Below are positions 61,478 through 64,000 of a DNA stretch of 64,000 bases, piece by piece. This stretch comes from Micromonospora parathelypteridis. GTDB taxonomy: Bacteria; Actinomycetota; Actinomycetes; Mycobacteriales; Micromonosporaceae. The stretch lies in contig NZ_JACHDP010000001.1 of NCBI RefSeq assembly GCF_014201145.1, positions 1-64,000 on the forward strand. Reading direction: 5' to 3'. Within the stretch, counting starts at the first letter, position 1. The number at the start of each line of letters is the position of its first letter. The notes beneath the pieces were generated by a model. The model was not told where the DNA came from and made no database searches. It was given only the letters and a program-made list of their open reading frames with translations. The translations under genes and the position numbers were made by a program.

Positions 61478-62836
61478 ATGCGCAGAATTCTCACCGGCGC
61501 TACGGTGATCGCCCTCCTGCTCGGTGCCGCCCCGGCCGGCGCCGCCCCGCCACCCGCACCTTCCGCCGCCGCCGATCGACTCTCCTGGCTGGCCCGTCAC
61601 CTCGGCCGGCAGGCCCTGCCCGAGCGCGACGGCTGGGCGGCCGAGGGCGCCGGCACCACCGGTGGCTCGGCGGCCACCCCCGAACGGACCCGGGTGGTCC
61701 GCAGCCGGGCCGAGCTGGTCGCCGCGCTGGGCGGCGACAACGCCAGCAACGCCACCGATGCCACGCCGAAGCTCATCTACGTCGACGGCGCCATCGACGG
61801 CTTCGAGGGGCCCGACGGCACACCGCTGAGCTGCTCCGAGCTGGCCGATCCGGCGTACCGGCTGGACGCCTACCTGGCCGCGTACGACCCGGCGGTGTGG
61901 GGACGGGTGCCGCCGACCGGGCCGCTGGAGGAGGCCCGGGTGCGCTCGGTGACCAACCAGACCCGGCAGACCCAGATCAACGTCGGCCCGAACACCAGCA
62001 TCGTCGGACTGCGCGGCGCCCGGTTGACCGGGCTCACCCTCATGGTCGACCGGGCGTCGAACGTCATCGTCCGCAACCTGACCCTCGTCGACGCCCGCGA
62101 CTGCTTCCCGGCCTGGTCACCGACCGACGGCGAAGCCGGCAACTGGAACAGTCAGTACGACCAGATCTCGGTGCGTCGCAGCGAGAACGTCTGGGTCGAC
62201 CACAACACCTTCACCGACGGCGACAACCCGGACAGCGCCCAGCCGGTCCACTTCGGGCGGCCGTACCAGGTGCACGACGGGTCGCTGGACGTCACGCACA
62301 CCGCGAGTCTGGTCACCGCGTCCTGGAACCGCTTCACCGGACGGGACAAGCTGATGCTGATCGGCTCGTCCAACACCGTCGGCCCCGACGTGGGTCGGCT
62401 GAAGGTCACCCTGCACCACAACCTCTTCGACAGCGTCCTGCAACGGCTGCCCCGGGTGCGCTTCGGTCAGGTCGACGTCTACAACAACCACTACCGGCTC
62501 GGTGGGGACGACTTCCAGTACGCGCTCGGCGTCGGCGTCCAGTCGGCGATCTACGCGCAGAACAACTTCTTCACCCTGGACGCGCCGGTCGACCCGGGCG
62601 ATCTGCTCTACGACTGGGGTGGCACCGCGTTGACCGAGCGGGGGTCGTGGGTGCGTCAGGGCAGCGGCCCGGCGCGACCGGTCGACCTGCTGGCGGCGTA
62701 CAACGCGGCGCACGACCCCGACCTGGGCTCCGACGCGGGCTGGACTCCGACCTGGCGCCGCGACCCGGTCCTGCCGGCCCCACTGGTCCCCCTCCTGGTC
62801 GGCCCTCTCGCCGGCGCCGACCGGCTGCCGATCTGA
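61478..62836 (+). CDS. Secreted pectate lyase, polysaccharide lyase family 1
   Basis: The 452-residue protein has a signal peptide (MRRILTGATVIALLLGAAPAGAA) and a right-handed beta-helix of PL1 type: NVIVRNLTLVDAR, WNSQYDQISVRRSENVWVDHNTFTDG, LLIGSSN-like MLIGSSNTVG, VTLHHNLFDSVLQRLPRVRFGQVDVYNNHY. Calcium and catalytic residues lie in these turns. It cleaves homogalacturonan outside the cell, supplying oligogalacturonides to the transporter. Confidence 0.94.
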   Translation: MRRILTGATVIALLLGAAPAGAAPPPAPSAAADRLSWLARHLGRQALPERDGWAAEGAGTTGGSAATPERTRVVRSRAELVAALGGDNASNATDATPKLIYVDGAIDGFEGPDGTPLSCSELADPAYRLDAYLAAYDPAVWGRVPPTGPLEEARVRSVTNQTRQTQINVGPNTSIVGLRGARLTGLTLMVDRASNVIVRNLTLVDARDCFPAWSPTDGEAGNWNSQYDQISVRRSENVWVDHNTFTDGDNPDSAQPVHFGRPYQVHDGSLDVTHTASLVTASWNRFTGRDKLMLIGSSNTVGPDVGRLKVTLHHNLFDSVLQRLPRVRFGQVDVYNNHYRLGGDDFQYALGVGVQSAIYAQNNFFTLDAPVDPGDLLYDWGGTALTERGSWVRQGSGPARPVDLLAAYNAAHDPDLGSDAGWTPTWRRDPVLPAPLVPLLVGPLAGADRLPI

Positions 62837-62878
62837 GGCCTGCCCGCATTGCGGATCAGACAAGCGTTGATCGACTCC

Positions 62879-62932
62879 GTTTCGCCGATATTGCGGTGTC
62901 CGGGCACGCGGACAGCCCGATGTCGGCGAAAC
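62879..62932. repeat. 54-bp palindrome between pectate lyase and HD-domain genes
   Basis: Perfect 10-bp end arms (GTTTCGCCGA and TCGGCGAAAC) with inner TGTCCG/CGGACA pairing form a two-part hairpin 42 bases after the pectate lyase stop. It may terminate transcription or be another member of the palindrome families in this genome. Confidence 0.75.
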
Positions 62933-62991
62933 GGGTCGGGTCGGCGACGAACGGGCACATCGACGTGGAGAAGATCGGCTATAAGTGACGC

Positions 62992-63720
62992 ATGGACTTC
63001 CCGCCGCACCTGGGCAGCATGCCGATGCACGCGATCACCGAGATCCACGGCGAACCGGGCCTGCTGGAGCGCTTCCGGTTGGAGGTCCAGCAGTTCGACG
63101 ACGGTGCCCGGGCGCGGCTGACCGCCGCGCTCGACCTCGCCGCCGAGCTGCACCGCGACGACCGACGCGTCCGGGAGCCGTACCTCAATCACCTGCTGCG
63201 GGTGGCGATCCGGTTGATGCACCACTACCAGGTCCGTGACGTGGACGTGATCGTCGCCGGCCTGCTGCACGACGCGGTCGAGGACCACCCGTCCGAACTG
63301 GCCGACGGTGACCCGGAGGGCGATCCGACCGAGGCCGCGCTGGCCGCGCTCGCCGCGCGCTTCGGCCCGCGGGTGGCCACCCTGGTCGCCGCCGTCACCA
63401 ACCCGCTGTACGACCCCGCGCGGGACCGCAACGCGCAGTACCGGGAGCACCTGGCGGTCAGCCTGGACCGGGAGCCGTGGGCCCGGGTGATCAAGGTGTC
63501 GGACTTCACCGACAACGGGGTGGGCGTGATCCACACGGTCGGGCCGAAGGTCGTGTCGTCGGCCCGGAAGTACCGGCCGATGGTGCCGCTCTTTCGGGAT
63601 CTGATCGGCCGGCCGGACACACCGTTGTCACCGGCGGTGAAGCGGCACATCTTCGGCCAACTCGACCTTGCCGAGGAGCGGTTCAGCGCCATCCTGGACC
63701 AGCCCGCCCGCTCGAACTGA
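62992..63720 (+). CDS. HD-domain phosphohydrolase resembling small alarmone hydrolases
   Basis: The 242-residue protein has HxxRVA-like YLNHLLRVAIRL (His67), the HDxxED motif LLHDAVEDH (His93-Asp98), FGPRVATLVAAVTNP and KVSDFTDN. These match the (p)ppGpp hydrolase part of RelA/SpoT and MESH1-like small alarmone hydrolases; no synthetase domain is present. It may hydrolyse (p)ppGpp or another nucleotide. It is separate from the pectin operon by a palindrome. Confidence 0.82.
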   Translation: MDFPPHLGSMPMHAITEIHGEPGLLERFRLEVQQFDDGARARLTAALDLAAELHRDDRRVREPYLNHLLRVAIRLMHHYQVRDVDVIVAGLLHDAVEDHPSELADGDPEGDPTEAALAALAARFGPRVATLVAAVTNPLYDPARDRNAQYREHLAVSLDREPWARVIKVSDFTDNGVGVIHTVGPKVVSSARKYRPMVPLFRDLIGRPDTPLSPAVKRHIFGQLDLAEERFSAILDQPARSN

Positions 63721-63774
63721 CCCGCTCCGGCGTGCCCGGCACGGGCTGTCCAATTCTTCCCAGAGGAGCAGGAA

Positions 63775-63813
63775 ATGGTCCTGTACCTTCTGCCCGGTCC
63801 GGTGCGGCGCTGA
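63775..63813 (+). CDS. 12-residue leader ORF
   Basis: ATG is preceded at good spacing by GAGGAGCAGGAA and opens only 12 codons (MVLYLLPGPVRR). Its TGA shares an A with the ATG of the next gene. It may couple translation into that gene, which has no ribosome-binding site of its own. Confidence 0.4.
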   Translation: MVLYLLPGPVRR

Positions 63814-64000
63814 TGCTGCGGATCATGCTCTGCGGCGCGCACGACACGGACCGCATCCGTGAGGACTTCGTCAAGGTCGCCGCCGGTTTCGGCGCGGAGG
63901 TGTGGCACTACCTGTCGGGTGACATCCTCTACATCAATCACGGACAGGCGAGCTGGGACACCAATTCCCGGGACACGGTACGCAACGCTCACCTCTGCGT
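63813..64000 (+). CDS. Unrecognised gene, 5' part (continues past window)
   Basis: Open from ATG 63,813 to the end of the window (62 full codons). It begins MLRIMLCGAHDTDRIREDF and has VAAGFGAEVWHYLSGDILYINHG and DTNSRDTVRNAHLC. The alternation of strands and helices and the DTVRNA-type segment suggest a Rossmann-like or TIR-like alpha/beta fold, but too little is visible. Start choice is supported by the overlap with the leader ORF. Confidence 0.6.
   Translation, partial: MLRIMLCGAHDTDRIREDFVKVAAGFGAEVWHYLSGDILYINHGQASWDTNSRDTVRNAHLC

Overview
The window is very GC-rich, with densely packed genes, many GTG starts and 4-base start/stop overlaps. Gene content and intergenic palindromes fit a Micromonospora-like actinomycete; that genus is an inference, not something the sequence proves. 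No rRNA, tRNA or CRISPR array was recognised.

Region 1 (1-17,925): the 3' end of an FtsX-type ABC permease gene faces a 12-gene, minus-strand cobalamin operon. In transcription order it is a cobalamin riboswitch, a 41-codon small ORF, cobN, a fused chelatase ChlI-ChlD, cobO, cobB, cobI, cobM, cbiD, cobL (CbiE-CbiT), a CbiG-CobJ fusion, a 2[4Fe-4S] ferredoxin, cobH and a CbiX-CobA fusion. Together these make the corrin ring, insert cobalt, amidate the a and c side chains and adenosylate. The set mixes 'anaerobic' (CbiX, CbiD, CbiG) and 'aerobic' (CobN plus ChlID) enzymes.

Region 2 (17,926-33,995): mostly ordinary genes. They are a metallo-beta-lactamase-fold hydrolase, an ArsR-like regulator divergent from an MFS exporter, an ECF sigma factor with a membrane partner, lipoproteins, an aldo/keto reductase, an MFS/LacI pair, a small esterase, a FUSC-like transporter, a TetR regulator divergent from an FAD monooxygenase across a perfect palindrome, an adenosine deaminase-like enzyme and an LppM-type lipoprotein.

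Region 3 (34,141-47,597): a compact plus-strand contractile injection system (CIS) operon. It encodes one sheath, one inner tube, a LysM adaptor, a VgrG-like spike, a PAAR-like tip, gp25, baseplate J and tail protein I. No AAA+ ATPase, tape measure or tail fibre was recognised. The ends of the cluster instead encode membrane proteins, one with an HExxH motif, and baseplate J carries a C-terminal Asp-box beta-propeller. A 466-residue low-complexity protein lies between tube and adaptor. This is the most unusual system in the window.

Region 4 (47,669-62,836): a pectin/hexuronate utilisation locus. The minus arm (LacI, sugar-binding lipoprotein, two permeases, DUF624-like and PmoA-like proteins) diverges from a plus arm (Gfo/Idh/MocA oxidoreductase, uronate isomerase, FucD-type enolase, mannitol-dehydrogenase-family oxidoreductase, second Gfo/Idh/MocA protein), followed by a secreted pectate lyase. 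Two palindromes in the divergent promoter look like LacI-family operators.

The right edge has an HD-domain hydrolase resembling small alarmone hydrolases and the start of an unrecognised gene. Several palindromes and about 30-bp minisatellites recur across the window.
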